Assembly (NCBI GenBank): GCA_003952965.2
Contig: CM025854.1
Location: forward strand, 17,203,067 to 17,267,066
Source of the DNA: Morella rubra
Taxonomy: Eukaryota; Streptophyta; Magnoliopsida; Fagales; Myricaceae
Reading direction: 5' to 3'
DNA length: 64,000 bases
In this document: in pieces, positions 45,919-58,388 of the stretch
Layout: each line of letters starts with the position of its first letter
Numbering within the stretch: the first letter of the stretch is position 1
Position numbers and translations under genes: made by a program
Notes under the pieces: generated by a model
Database searches by the model: none
Told to the model about the DNA's origin: nothing
What the model saw: the letters and a program-made list of their open reading frames with translations, nothing else

Positions 45919-48400
45919 TGATTGGAGAGAAATACATATGTATATTTAAAATATTAATATAAAGAGTTCAGATTTTTTAGGAGAACATGTTTAATAGGAC
46001 ATTCACTGAAAAACAAGAACATCAACCATGTTAAATCAAACTCAAATATCAGGACCTACAACCTGGGGCATAGCAGAAAGACTTGACCATGGAAAACTTG
46101 AGGAGCACAAAATTAAGATATAATTTATTCCAGGACATAAAAAAATGCTAAGCTTCCTATCTTTGTGGAGAGCTTATTTTTAGCTTCGAAAATATAAAAG
46201 GCACTCAACTTTTGGAGGAAATTACATATGGATTCTGGCGATTTTTAGTCAATTAGCCAGGCTCCATATCATTGCAAATTTGCAAATATAACTTAAACAA
46301 CAAAATTTTGGAATTTAAAAAAAAAAAAAAACCAAAAATGTACAACCATGAAGAAGAAGTCCTGATGGACGCAGGAAATGTGCATTTTAGAGGTCATTTG
46401 GTGGAGACTGGGACCCCACGCCAGCTCCCGAGTCATCCACATGTTCACTCTTCGGTGACAAGGCAAAAGTGAAGCGCCTTCAAGTGCCCCCCAAAGGCAA
46501 CCTCGGAAAAAAGACAACATTTTTTGGGGTTTACTGCAATACTTTCCCATCATTGCTTGATTATTTTGACCCTTCTAGAAGACATAGGCGGGGTCAAGTC
46601 AACCTGAGATTTCCAATGCACCAGATAGCCCTTCCCATACCACAACCACAAAGAAAAAAAAAGTTTTTTCTTCTTTACTGGAAGAAAAATTTACATGAGG
46701 ACAATTTACTTGTCACTATCCTAATAACGAGGAAAGTCCGTAATGTTGTTAGACTACGGTCCGGATTGTATTTGAACCAGAGACAAGGCGTTATTAACTT
46801 ATTCCGATTATAACCAGTCGATAGAATAAAGAAACTTATTTTTTCTTTTCTAAATAATAAAAAAAACTTATTAGTAGGAAATAAAGTTTACTTTCTAAAA
46901 ATTTGGTCTAATGATTAAAGTTTGGATTTGGGTGTATTGTTCTGTTTAAGGTTATAAGTTCAAAGTTTCATAAATCTATCAATTCTTTGGACGTGATTGA
47001 AGACTGCGGACATTTTGACATTAATAGAACTGGGGGTAAGGTGATCATTTAGCAGCTCCCAAACCCCTTCCCTACCCACTTGCCAACACAAATGGACGAA
47101 ATATCGATCATTCGTGATGGTATGACTTTTAGTCAACCACGGGGTTACGAAGATCGCTTTCCCTATCAAAGTTATCCTGCGTCCAAGTCCACGCAGCTCT
47201 AAATGTCAGTGCACTACAGCATGCCATTTACTTATGATGAGTCTCATGACCGTGTCCTAGGTCTATTTAAGTAACGTTCATTGATGGCCCCAGTGAAAAA
47301 TGGACAGGCAGTTGTTGCCACCAGTTCGTTCTGATTCGCCAGTCGTTACTCTTTCCGAGGTGACTCCAGAATACAAAAGGAGTAGAACATAGGTTAGGCT
47401 TAGAGCAGTATGACAGGAACTCAATTAGTTCATATTTGCAGTCCCTCCCCAGACGGAACTCGATGGGTTTTTCGGCCGGATCAAAGAGGCCCAACAAAGC
47501 TCCACCACATACATTACACGTGTAAAGAATAGCAAACAGCAGTGATGTCGGATTGCAAAAAAATTCTTTAAATTTGTAAAAAAAAAAAAAACTTGACAGT
47601 AAGTAAATATTTAAATAAATTACAGTTTGTAAAAATTGGTGAAAAAATTTAAAGACCTGGACTGCAGATAGCTTCACTTACAGATTGTGTGAAACCAAAC
47701 GTTGTAAGGTTCTTCGTGCGAGAATTGCTTCAAAAGCCTATTTCTTCGCCATTAGAAGGCCCACAATTTGTACCATATATTGAACCCAGATCTTTTTGAC
47801 CATTTATCGTTGACTACACCATGTGGCATATACCATTTGGACCGCCAAAAACTATCTATAGATAAGACTCCTTTGGAGTTTGGACACCCCAACTGTCAAC
47901 CCGGATGGCCAGAAAGAAACTCTTCATGTTTTCCCTATATGTCCTATGGATAGTTATGGAAGAAGTACATAAAAGTCATGACCAACTCATACTTTCCCAC
48001 TTCCAACGAAAGTTACAATATTAGTTCTTTTCTTAGTTCCCTATTCATTACACAACCTACTTACAAGAAATTCGTTTGGTTTTTAAACTTTCAGGTGAAT
48101 ATAACTAAATTATAACAGAGTTCAGACATCATCCCCAAAACAAACCAAGAAAAGTCTGCAGAGAAATTATAGCTTTAAAACATCAAATAACCATGTAACC
48201 TCCACATACATCTACTAAAACGTGTATAACTCCTATTTTTCCTTAGCTTAGTGCACTTTCTAGCTACATTTTAGGCGCACATTCTGGAACTGAACATGCA
48301 GAACCATGTCAGTCAAAATGTTGTCAAACTTTCTGCGTACCCAGTTACAAACAATATTACACGGACAAAGAAATCAAATCTTAAACATAAATAAAGGCAT
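45919..48400. repeat. Duplicated intergenic block, copy 1
   Basis: It is nearly identical to 50,800-53,300, with a shift of about 4,892-4,899 bp (for example GAAATACATATGTATATTT at 45,931 and 50,823). Over a 345 bp stretch (46,469-46,813 against 51,362-51,706) I count two differences. Open frames here, such as 47,267-47,677 minus (VCGGALLGLFDPAEKPIEF and CKYELIEFLSYCSKPNLC), are not recognised, and their frame is not kept in the second copy. It is probably non-coding. Confidence 0.88.
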
Positions 48401-48799
48401 CGAATATAAACAAATACCTTTACTCATAAATGATCAAGTAATCTGCCATGTAATTTCTGAGAACAATTTCTTCAAGCAGACTAGCAATGGGACATGAGAT
48501 AGCACCTTCTTTTCTTGGCCAACAAATGTAGAGGTACCAGAAATACTGGGAAAATTCCTTTGTTCAATGCAAACAATAACTCCGAAAAAAAATGAATGGA
48601 GAAAGGAATAGAGATATAATTCCTCAAACCTTAAATATCATGGGAATTTTGGGCTTTACTATGGGATTGATCAACTCCAACTCTTAACGTGATATAGATC
48701 ATACCTTTTCACTACCAACAAGATTTCCTAAAATTGATATGATCGATCAACAATGATGAGAAGAGCCCTTGCTACTTATTTCTGTTGTGAGTGTTCTCA

Positions 48800-49944
48800 A
48801 TAAATGCCTCTGAGAAAGGTTAAACAACTCGATCAAGTACGGCGCACGATCTGCTTGGTGCAACTACTTTTGTGATGAGTAAGAACACTACTCAATCAGT
48901 ACATTCATTTTCCACAATCTTTGCACCACGCTGTAGTCGTCTTAATGCATATCACATGAATACCTGAGTATCTAACCTTCACAGTCCTTCCTCTTTCCCA
49001 CTCTGACTCAGCAAGCACCTTCGCTGAAGGTAGCTCTGGTCCAGACAGTTGGAGCTCTTTCACCTTTCCCTTTTCTCTTATGTTTCCAATGTAACCTTTG
49101 AGCTGGTTGGTTGGCTCGACAAAGACGGCCAAAATAGTAAAGAGGATTGATGTAGCAAGTAGATGAAGAGACAATACCTTTGATGTTGGTTGGCTGTACA
49201 AGTTTTATAAAATCCTGTAACTCCGCAAAGCATGAGTGATCCGAGTAGGGAACAGAGTAGCTGTATTCATTTAACTTTTCCACATACTGCAAATCACCAT
49301 TTTGCTTATCAGTATGGCTCCCACTGCCTCCACTCCACGGAAGAGAACCAAAAGGTTTGTCATGTCTTTCGAGAGGTTTACCCATGGAAGACCAGATGGC
49401 ATAATGCCAATTGTTGGGCGCGTTGCATTTAGAAACTCTAACGTTTCAGTACTGAAACTGTAACGAGGAACAGCTCGCACTCTCGTAAGAGAAGTCTTGG
49501 TTGTGAATATATCATGGAAGCCAAGAAGGTGCATAGTTTGCAAGCGTTCAGGCCACAACCAAATCTATAATGGAAAAAACAAGATAATACAGTGAAAACA
49601 AATGAACAGGAAGAAAATAAGAACAAAAAAGCAAGATAAAGGTGTCGGCACCATGCATATCAACATACTTTGTTTTTCCTATGGCAAGCATATCAACATA
49701 CCTATAGTGATATGATTACCGACCCATTTTATGTTTCCCAGATAGCTCATGGGATTTTGACAATCTCATAAGAATCAATACTTCAAAATCCAGTTTTACC
49801 TCCTCATAAATGGGCATGAACAGACCTTTATTTTAAGTGCATGTATGCGGAGAAGAAGATCTTCTTTCCCCAAAGTGTCTATCCCAATGATGATGTCATG
49901 CTCTGGGTGAGAGGCAATGATATTGACAACCTGTAACCAGCCAT
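48800..49944 (-). pseudogene. 5' exonuclease Apollo-like, copy C (exons 3-4 only)
   Basis: Exon 3 (49,826-49,930, VVNIIASHPEHDIIIGIDTL) and exon 4 (from 49,564, IWLWPERLQTMHLLGF) remain. Exons 1 and 2 are gone because homology stops abruptly after 49,944, 14 bp into intron 2, where a lectin-kinase fragment begins. Exon 4 has a 5 bp deletion near 49,380 (PSGLPW then NLSKDM instead of VVKPLKRHD) and another break near 48,950. The 3' splice acceptor before exon 3 is kept. Confidence 0.85.
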
Positions 49945-50423
49945 GTATGAGCTGGATGATCAAAACTTTGCCATAAATATGTTGACGAATAAGACCCAAT
50001 ATCTCTCAGAACAAGATTTCCTTCATCTAGAAGAACAGCTTCGACAGAGCTTGAAGTGGCGGAGCTCAAATTTGTGGACCAGACTGGGATTTTGCTCTCA
50101 TTGAAGAGAACCAAATTACCATCTGAGATTTTTAATACAGCGGAACTTTGATCAGAGATTGGTTTATCTCTGTTTGCCACCCAAACTTCAGTTTGGGTTG
50201 AGACTTTGTTGTAGTTGTACCATATTCATACATATTAGTTGGAAGAATTACCTGGTGAGAAGAAACCCAAAACAAAGTTCCCACCTGCAGAGACAATGGT
50301 TTGGTCGCTGGGGAGAGATTGGTTTGCGGAGATTGTGTCAGCTCCAAGGGAGAGATGGTTGTTGACAGATAAGCCGAGGAAGATAAGAGACAGCATGAGC
50401 CATGGATTCTTCTTGGTATCCAT
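49945..50423 (-). pseudogene. G-type lectin S-receptor-like kinase, 5' fragment (signal peptide and B-lectin domain)
   Basis: The ATG at 50,423 opens MDTKKNPWLMLSLIFLGLSV, a signal peptide, then DTISANQSLPSDQTIVSAGG and NFVLGFFSPGNSSN, the start of a bulb-type lectin domain. A frame change near 50,235 separates it from VANRDKPISDQSSAVLKISD, GNLVLFNESKIPVWSTNLSS and LWQSFDHP, the rest of the domain. It resembles plasma-membrane receptor kinases of the At2g19130 type. The S-locus glycoprotein, PAN, transmembrane and kinase parts are absent because the sequence joins Apollo copy C at 49,944. In-frame continuation runs TWLVTGCQYHC across the joint. Confidence 0.85.
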
Positions 50424-50800
50424 AGCCAAGGCCAAGAGAATTTGCTTGCAGAGGAGCTTAGATACTTTGAGGAAGGAGAACTCTTAATAAGAAATAAGAG
50501 AGAGAGAAGAACGGATCTAAATGCTGAAATTGGCTACCAGGGATGTCATTCCAGAGGGAGACAATTGCAATTGGCAGCTACTCTCTGTTGTTAGTCAACG
50601 AACCTTGTAACTGACAACTATGCCCTTCAGCAGTTTTGTTGTTAGGGTAGTGCCTTTGCAGCCTCAATTTTACAAGGACCCTTTAGATCGGGACCTTAAC
50701 AAAAAAAAAAAAACCCTTTAGATCGGGAAGATATTTATACGACAAAGTTCAAAGTATCTGCAAAAAAAATGTTAATAAGAAGTTTAAAATCTTTTTTATT
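50424..50800. other. 5' flank of the lectin-kinase fragment
   Basis: This unique sequence lies between the lectin start and the second duplicated block. It contains a GA-rich leader-like stretch (about 50,490-50,515) and a poly-A run near 50,700. It may include the old promoter. Confidence 0.45.
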
Positions 50801-53300
50801 GATTCAGAGAGGAGAGAAAAATGAAATACATATGTATATTTAAAATATTAATATAAAGAGTTCAGATTTTTTAGGAGAACATGTTTAATAGGACATTCAC
50901 TGAAAAACAAGAACATCAACCATGTTAAATCAAACTCAAATATCAGGACCTCCAACCTGGGGCATAGCAGAAAGACTTGACCATGGAAAACTTGAGGAGC
51001 ACAAAATTAAGATATAATTTATTCCAGGACATAAAAAAATGCTAAGCTTCCTATCTTTGTGGAGAGCTTATTTTTAGCTTCGAAAATATAAGAGGCACTC
51101 AACTTTTGGAGGAAATTACATATGGATTCTGGCGATTTTTAGTCAATTAGCCAGGCTCCATATCATTGCAAATTTGCAAATATAACTTGAACAACAAAAT
51201 TTTGGAATTTTAAAAAAAAAAAAACCAAAAATGTACAACCATGAAGAAGAAGTCCTGATGGACGCAGGAAATGTGCATTTTAGAGGTCATTTGGTGGAGA
51301 CTGGGACCCCACGCCAGCTCCCGAGTCATCCACATGTTCACTCTTCGGTGACAAGGCAAAAGTGAAGCGCCTTCAAGTGCCCCCCAAAGGCAACCTCGGA
51401 AAACAGACAACATTTTTTGGGGTTTACTGCAATACTTTCCCATCATTGCTTGATTATTTTGACCCTTCTAGAAGACATAGGCGGGGTCAAGTCAACCTGA
51501 GATTTCCAATGCACCAGATAGCCCTTCCCATACCACAACCACAAAGAAAAAAAAAGTTTTTTCTTCTTTACTGGAAGAAAAATTTACATGTGGACAATTT
51601 ACTTGTCACTATCCTAATAACGAGGAAAGTCCGTAATGTTGTTAGACTACGGTCCGGATTGTATTTGAACCAGAGACAAGGCGTTATTAACTTATTCCGA
51701 TTATAACCAGTCGATAGAATAAAGAAACTTATTTTTTCTTTTCTAAATAATAAAAAAAACTTATTAGTAGGAAATAAAGTTTACTTTCTAAAAATTTGGT
51801 CTAATGATTAAAGTTTGGATTTGGGTGTATTGTTCTGTTTAAGGTTATAAGTTCAAAGTTTCATAAATCTATCAATTCTTTGGACGTGATTGAAGACTGC
51901 GGACATTTTGACATTAATAGAACTGGGGGTAAGGTGATCATTTAGCAGCTCCCAAACCCCTTCCCTACCCACTTGCCAACACAAATGGACGAAAAGATCG
52001 ATCATTCGTGATGGTATGACTTTTAGTCAACCACGGGGTTACGAAGATCGCTTTCCCTATCAAAGTTATCCTGCGTCCAAGTCCACGCAGCTCTAAATGT
52101 CAGTGCACTACAGGCATGCCATTTGTACATATGATGAGTCTCATGACCGTGTCCTAGGTCTATTTAAGTAACGTTCATTGATGGCCCCAGTGAAAAATGG
52201 ACAGGCAGTTGTTGCCACCAGTTCGTTCTGATTCGCCAGTCGTTACTCTTTCCGAGGTTACTCCAGAATACAAAAGGAAGAACATAGGTTAGGCTTAGAG
52301 CAGTATGACAGGAACTCAATTAGTTCATATTTGCAGTCCCTCCCCAGACTGAACTCGATGGGTTTTTCGGCCGGATCAAAGAGGCCCAACAAAGCTCCAC
52401 CACATACATTACACGTGTAAAGGATAGCAAACAGCAGTGATGTCGGATTGCAAAAAAATTCTTTAAATTTGTAAAAAAAAAAAAAAAATTGACAGTAATG
52501 TAAATATTTAAATAAATTACAGTTTGTAAAAAATTGGTGAAAAAATTTAAAGACCTGGACTGCAGATAGCTTCACTTACAGATTGTGTGAAACCAAACGT
52601 TGTAAGGTTCTTCGTGCGAGAATTGCTTCTAAAGGCCTATTTCTTCGCCATTAGAAGGCCCACAATTTGTACCATATATTGAACCCAGATCTTTTTGACC
52701 ATTTATCGTTGACTACACCATGTAGCATATACCATTTGGACCGCCAAAAACTATCTATAGATAAGACTCCTTTGGAGTTTGGACACCCCAACTGTCAACC
52801 CGGATGGCCAGAAAGAAACTCTTCATGTTTTCCCTATATGTCCTATGGATAGTTATGGAAGAAGTACATGAAAGTCATGACCAACTCATACTTTGCCACT
52901 TCCAACGAAAGTTACAATATTAGTTCTTTTCTTAGTTCCTTATTCATTACACAACCTACTTACAAGAAATTCGTTTGGTTTTTAAACTTTCAGGTGAATA
53001 TAACTAAATTATAACAGAGTTTAGACATCATCCCCAAAACAAACCAAGAAAAGTCTGCAGAGAAATTATAGCTTTAAAACATCAAATAACCATGTAACCT
53101 CCACATACATCTACTAAAACGTGTATAACTCCTATTTTTCCTTAGCTTAGTGCACTTTCTAGCTACATTTTAGGCGCACATTCTGGAACTGAACATGCAG
53201 AACCATGTCAGTCAAAATGTTGTCAAACTTTCTGCGTACCCAGTTACAAACAATATTACACGGACAAAGAAATCAAATCTTAAACATAAATAAAGGCATC
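50800..53300. repeat. Duplicated intergenic block, copy 2
   Basis: This is the second copy of 45,919-48,400, lying directly before Apollo copy D's downstream end just as copy 1 lies before Apollo copy C. The duplicated unit is therefore this block plus an Apollo gene, about 4.9 kb. Confidence 0.88.
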
Positions 53301-53789
53301 GAATATAAACAAATACCTTTACTCATAAATGATCAAGTAATCTGCCATGTAATTTCTGAGAACAATTTCTTCAAGCAGACTAGCAATGGGACATGAGATA
53401 GCACCTTCTTTTCTTGGCCAACAAATGTAGAGGTACCAGAAATACTGGGAAAATTCCTTTGTTCAATGCAAACAATAACTCCGAAAAAAAATGAAAGGAA
53501 AAAGGAATAGAGATATAATTCCTCAAACCTTAAATATCATGGGAATTTTGGGCTTTACTATGGGATTGATCAACTCCAACTCTTAACGTGATATAGATCA
53601 TACCTTTTCACTACCAACAAGATTTCCTAAAATTGGTATGATCGATCAACAAGCTCGATGAGAAGAGCCCTTGCTACTTATTTCTGTTGTGAGTGTTCTC
53701 AATAAATGCCTCTGAGAAAGGTTAAACAACTCGATCAAGTACGGCGCACGATCTGCTTGGTGCAACTACTTTTGTGATGAGTAAGAACA

Positions 53790-56034
53790 CTACTCAATCA
53801 GTACATCATTTTCCACAATCTTTGCACCACGCTGTAGTCGTCTTAATGCACTCGTCCTACTCACATGAATACCTGAGTATCTAACCTTCACAGTCCTTCC
53901 TCTTTCCCACTCTGACTCAGCAGAAGCACCTTCGCTGAAGGTAGCTCTGGCCCAGACAGTTGGAGCTCTTTCACCTTTCCCTTTTCTCTTATGTTTCCAA
54001 TGTAACCTTTGAGCTGGTTGGTTGGCTCGACAAAGACGGCCAAAATAGTAAAGAGGATTGATGTAGCAAGTAGATGAAGAGACAATACCTTTGATGTTGG
54101 TTGGCTGTACAAGTTTTATAAAATCCTGTAACTCCGCAAAGCATGAGTGATCCGAGTAGGGAACAGAGTAGCTGTATTCATTTAACTTTTCCACATACTG
54201 CAAATCACCATTTTGCTTATCAGTATGGCTCCCACTGCCTCCACTCCACGGAAGAGAACCAAAAGGTTTGTCATGTCTTTTGAGAGGTTTCACAACCCAT
54301 GGAAGACCCGATGGCATAATGCCAATTGTTGGGCGCGTTGCATTTAGAAACTCTAACGTTTCAGTACTGAAACTGTAACGAGGAACAGCTCGCACTCTCG
54401 TAAGAGAAGTCTTGGTTGTGAATATATCATGGAAGCCAAGAAGGTGCATAGTTTGCAAGCGTTCAGGCCACAACCAAATCTATAATGGAAAAAACAAGAT
54501 AATACAGTGAAAACAAATGAACAGGAAGAAAATAAGAACAAAAGAGCAAAGATAAAGGTGTCGCCACTTACATGTAACGGCTCATATCAACATACTTATA
54601 GTGATATGATTACCGACCCATTTTATGTTTCCCAGATAGCTCATGGGATTTTGACAATCTCATAAGAATCAATACTTCAAAATCCAGTTTTACCTCCTCA
54701 TGAATGGGCATGAACAGACCTTTATTTTAAGTGCATGTGAAATGCGGAGAAGAAGATCTTCTTTCCCCAAAGTGTCTATCCCAATGATGATGTCATGCTC
54801 TGGGTGAGAGGCAATGATATTGACAACCTGTAACCAGCCATCACGTTATTAACCAGCGAAATAAACTTTTTTTAGTACTTAAGTAAATTTGTATGCTATT
54901 TGATAGAGCCTAAACAAGGGAGTGCTAGTCATTTATACCGGGCAAGCTCTACTGTTGCTTTTAACGAAGATATACCGTTTTGCTTTCACAGAGCAGCAAC
55001 AAAGTTAAGTTATTTGCAGCTAAAAAGTACATAAGACTGTATCATGCGATCCAGGCAAACCAAAACAACCTCTCACAGAAATGCATAAGAGTACCTGCTG
55101 AGCAACGATTTCTCGCGATGGAAAAGCATATGATGGATTGCAATACGTGTTATCCAAGTAAAGGATGTCCACTACATCGTCCTTGAGAGCATTGAGCAGC
55201 ATTGTCCTAGTTATTTTCGTCTTCTTATTAATTTGCTCCCAACGGAAATCACCAGTATAAAGCAAGCAGCCAAACTCTCCACGAAACAAGAACATAACTG
55301 CACCTGGAGAAAATCAAAATATAAAACTAACAACTAATTTCTACAATTATACAGTTCAAATGAATATCTCAAAATAGCTAGTCCTTGACATGTGGACAAA
55401 TTACAAGCATCATCCAACACAAGAATGAGGACGCGGACATTAATCTACACATGCGAGCACTTGCCACAGACGGCAGACCCAGATCAAATCAAGAATCAAT
55501 CAGAAATGGAACTCGCAGTTTGAATTGTTTACAAGAACTTCCTCTTTCTTAACGTGTAGATAATCCATAAAGCAAAGTAAATTATATCCAAGACACAATA
55601 AATTAATAGAAAACTCGAATACTCGTAATAGATTTATATTCTTTAAGAAACGTGAACCAAGCAATTGGTGAGCAATTAAGCAACACCAAAACAGAAAATT
55701 TTTCCTACTTTTATTCCCTTCCGATATGGTGACATTTACCAGGACAATGGTGAGCGTCGATGGCGATGACCTCAACGGCGGACTTCGCTCCGGAGGAGGA
55801 GGGAGAGACGAGAGAGAGGGAATGCCACACGCCGACGTCAAGGACGCGGAGCAAGGACAGCTTGAAGTCCCGAAACTTTAAGGGGAAGAGCCTGGCAGTG
55901 AGGCGAGAGCAATAGATTGGACCCTTGGCCCAGGTGGAGGACAGGCCTTGGGTGTGGTCGGAGTGGAGGTGGGTCAAGAAGTAGGCCTGGCTGTAGCCTG
56001 TCCACCGGTCCACCGAGATCAGGCCCTTTTCCAT
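53790..56034 (-). CDS. 5' exonuclease Apollo-like (SNM1 family metallo-beta-lactamase nuclease), copy D, apparently intact
   Basis: Four exons with GT-AG borders (55,740-56,034, 55,095-55,303, 54,720-54,827, 53,790-54,479) sum to 1,302 nt, a 433-residue protein, about the size of the plant Apollo/SNM1B-type protein. Exon 1 opens MEKGLISVDRWTGYSQAYF and has HLHSDH (residues 22-27) and IDAHHCPG (92-99). Exon 2 has LLYTGDFRWE (about 112-121) and YLDNTYCNP. Exon 3 has IGIDTLGKEDLL. Exon 4 has WPERLQTMHLLGF and SVPYSDHSCFAEL, the late metal-binding Asp-His of the beta-CASP nucleases. Known relatives trim DNA 5' ends in crosslink repair and telomere protection in the nucleus. Compared with copy C, a 1 nt deletion near 53,805 changes only the last few residues (ENDVLIE). 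The C-terminal basic region (about 335-370) has no named domain. It is the only copy that retains TGDFRWE. Confidence 0.9.
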
Positions 56035-57452
56035 AGTACACCACGGTCGTTTTCTGGGTGGCAGAGCTGTCGCCGAGATGTGGACGGCGAGACAGAGAGA
56101 GTTTCTGTTGTACTGGCAGAGAGATGGCTATTTTCAAATTTTGGAATTTCGAAGCGGTTGGGAATTTATAGCTGGTGTCGGGTTGTCCGGGAGGGAATGT
56201 GGCATGTGGATGGTCACATGGATCAAAAGTCCACAGAGGTGGAGAGATGGATGGGCGCGCACTTTTTTTTTTTTTTGGTTTACTTATTTACATGTAGTTT
56301 TGATAAGTTCATTTCCTGTATTTTCTTTCTTTTTTTTTTCTTTTCTTTTTTTTCTTTCTTTTTTTTATTATAAATTTACGTGGCATCCTTAATCTACACA
56401 CTCACATAGGAGTCATAGCATAGTTAACTGCAGATCAAATCCGCCTTATAAATAAAATTGATTAATTGTGCTTTGCACTTCATACATTTATTCACGTGAT
56501 TCTGATTTATTTTAATTTGTATATCGTCAATTTATCTATTACTTCAGGTACAAAATATCTCAAAAATAAAATAATAAGGTATAAATATCAGACCTCTAAA
56601 CTACGTGAATAAAATATAATTAATATTTTTTAAAATATCAAGAATAAAATAGACAAGTAGACTGACTATATATAGAACATATAATTAAGATTTGTGTTCG
56701 TTTTAATAAATAAATAAATATGAATGCAAATTAAATGAACTCAAAACTATGTAAGCAAACTAAATGAACTGAAAACTATGTAAATAAAATGTGTCAAAAT
56801 TAAAAGAATAAAATATCAAATATCAAAACTCTCAAATCAAGTTGGTGCACATTAAAATTAACCCTAATTAAATCCTTATGACTCTCCTTTGCTTATAGAC
56901 CGTCCAGTGGTCGGAAAGCGATTTGAGTTTGAAAAGTTGACACAACAGCTACAGCTATCCATCAAACCGCTCACGTCTTCTTCCTGTAACAATGACCCCG
57001 AGTCTTAAAACAATATGGCCTGTTCTGGGGAAACTTTGATGTATACTGGCGGTTCAAAGCTGGCAACCCCTCGATTCGTTCGCAGGAAAAAAAAAATTCT
57101 ACGACTTGAAAAATAATTTTTAATAATTTTTTTAAAAAAACGCCAATAAAAAAAAAATTATTTTTTCTTTTCCATTTACGCTAAGTAAAGTTTCGGATTT
57201 TTTTTTCAATTCAAAGCAAAGTATTTAAGTCCATTGATGAAATTCCCTTGTGATGAAATTTTAGAAATGAAATCTTTTTTATATATAATAAAGAATACAA
57301 TCCCTCATGAAGGCATTATTAATTGGAAAGGAATTAGTCAATTCATGTAGGAATCATTTATTTTATGAATTGTTAATTTGCGAGATAAGGCCTAAAGCTA
57401 AAAATAGGCTACCCTGGAAAAAAAAAAAAAAAAAAAAAGAAAAAGACCAAGT
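56035..57452. other. Spacer between Apollo copy D and the stress-protein gene
   Basis: The first 350 bp are the 5' flank of copy D (homologous to 2,802-3,110), with T-rich tracts at 56,260-56,370. From about 56,490 to 57,090 lies a module that recurs at 60,775-61,130 and 61,150-61,790. A poly-A tract at 57,420-57,438 precedes the stress-protein promoter. No gene is seen. Confidence 0.6.
56490..57090 (+). repeat. Upstream module of stress-protein copy 1
   Basis: It runs from TTCACGTGATTCTGATTTAT to TCGATTCGTTCGCAG. It is shared nearly completely with 61,150-61,790 and in its second half with 60,775-61,130. Marker words are ACCGTCCAGTGGTCGGAAAG and TGACACAACAGC. Confidence 0.8.
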
Positions 57453-57458
57453 TATAAA
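57453..57458 (+). promoter_or_regulatory. Probable TATA box of stress-protein copy 1
   Basis: TATAAA lies 163 bp upstream of the start codon in the stretch GTTATAAAGAGAACTG, which is kept in front of both gene copies. The leader that would follow is C-rich and free of long A/T runs. Confidence 0.55.
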
Positions 57459-57615
57459 GAGAACTGAAAACGGAGATTGAAACGGTAAGAGAACCTGCTC
57501 TACGTCTCCGGTTCTGATACGCTCTTTAACACCCACCCATTCACTCCCTCATCGGCCCACCATCCAAGTTCCAACGAGGACCGAACCGTCATTTCCCATC
57601 CCAGTCCCCTCGGTC

Positions 57616-58388
57616 ATGATCTCCGTCACGCCCACCCACCGCAAGATCGCCATCGCGGTCGACTTAAGCGACGAGAGCGCCTACGCCGTCAGTTGGGCCG
57701 TCGAGAACTACCTCCGCCCCGGGGACCACGTGATCCTCCTCCACGTGCGCCCCACGTGCGTCCTCTACGGCGCAGACTGGGGCTCCAATCCAATCCCCCT
57801 ACCTCATAACAACAACAATGTTAGCAATTCTCAGTCCGTCCCTTCCACCACCGAGGCCTCGCAGCGGAAACTTGAGGACGACTTCGACACTTTCACCACC
57901 ACCAAGGCAAACTCATTGGCCCAGCCCCTGGTCCAGGCCCAAATCCCGTACCGGATACACATAGTCAAAGACCACGACATGAAGGAGCGGCTTTGCCTGG
58001 AGGTGGAGAGGCTTGGACTCAGCGCCGTCGTCATGGGGAGCAGAGGCTTTGGTGCAGGCGCGTCAAAGAGAACGACTAAAGCAGGGAGGCTAGGTAGCGT
58101 GAGTGATTACTGTGTGCACCACTGCGTGTGCCCCGTGGTGGTGGTGCGCTATCCAGATGAAAGGGAAGGTGCTCCGGACATGGAGAAGATTGGGGACGAG
58201 GTGGAGCTGCACACTGTGCTGGAGGAGGAGCACGAGTACCACGATGCCCCGGACGAGCCAAAAGGTATGTATATTTTATATTTGATCATGATTCTGTCAT
58301 TTTGGTGGGTGTGCGGTTATATTTGGTGGAATTTGGAGTGAATGGTCTATAATTTTTTGTCGTGGTTATAGGCGTTCAAATAAAGTAA
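57616..58388 (+). CDS. Universal stress protein, PHOS32/PHOS34-like, copy 1
   Basis: Exon 1 (57,616-58,264) encodes 216 codons, MISVTPTHRKIAIAVDLSDE through AVENYLRPGDHVILLHVRP, YGADWG, HIVKDHDMKERLCLEVERLG, VVMGSRGFGAG and GSVSDYCVHHCVCPVVVVRY, ending DAPDEPK. This is the UspA fold with the adenine-contacting Asp (D16) and the GSRG...GS phosphate loop, matching the plant PHOS32/34 group, whose members are phosphorylated after elicitor treatment and thought to bind ATP. A GTATGT donor follows at 58,265. The next acceptor (58,371) would add GVQIK and a TAA at 58,386, but a later exon cannot be excluded, and reading through the intron gives a 241-residue ORF. The exon is strikingly GC-rich against its surroundings. 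The last residues are uncertain. Confidence 0.88.

Noticed and set aside
46469-46813. 114-codon plus-strand ORF repeated at 51,362-51,706
   Set aside because: It is the same in both places because the whole block was duplicated recently; no protein family fits and the composition is not coding-like.
53790-53810. Frameshift at the end of Apollo copy D as evidence of inactivation
   Set aside because: The one-base deletion changes only the last few residues before a nearby stop; copy C's frame also ends within a few codons there.
57831-58261. Antisense and alternate-frame ORFs inside the stress-protein exon (also 63,085-63,539)
   Set aside because: The exon is GC-rich, which opens shadow frames; the plus-strand frame has the family motifs.
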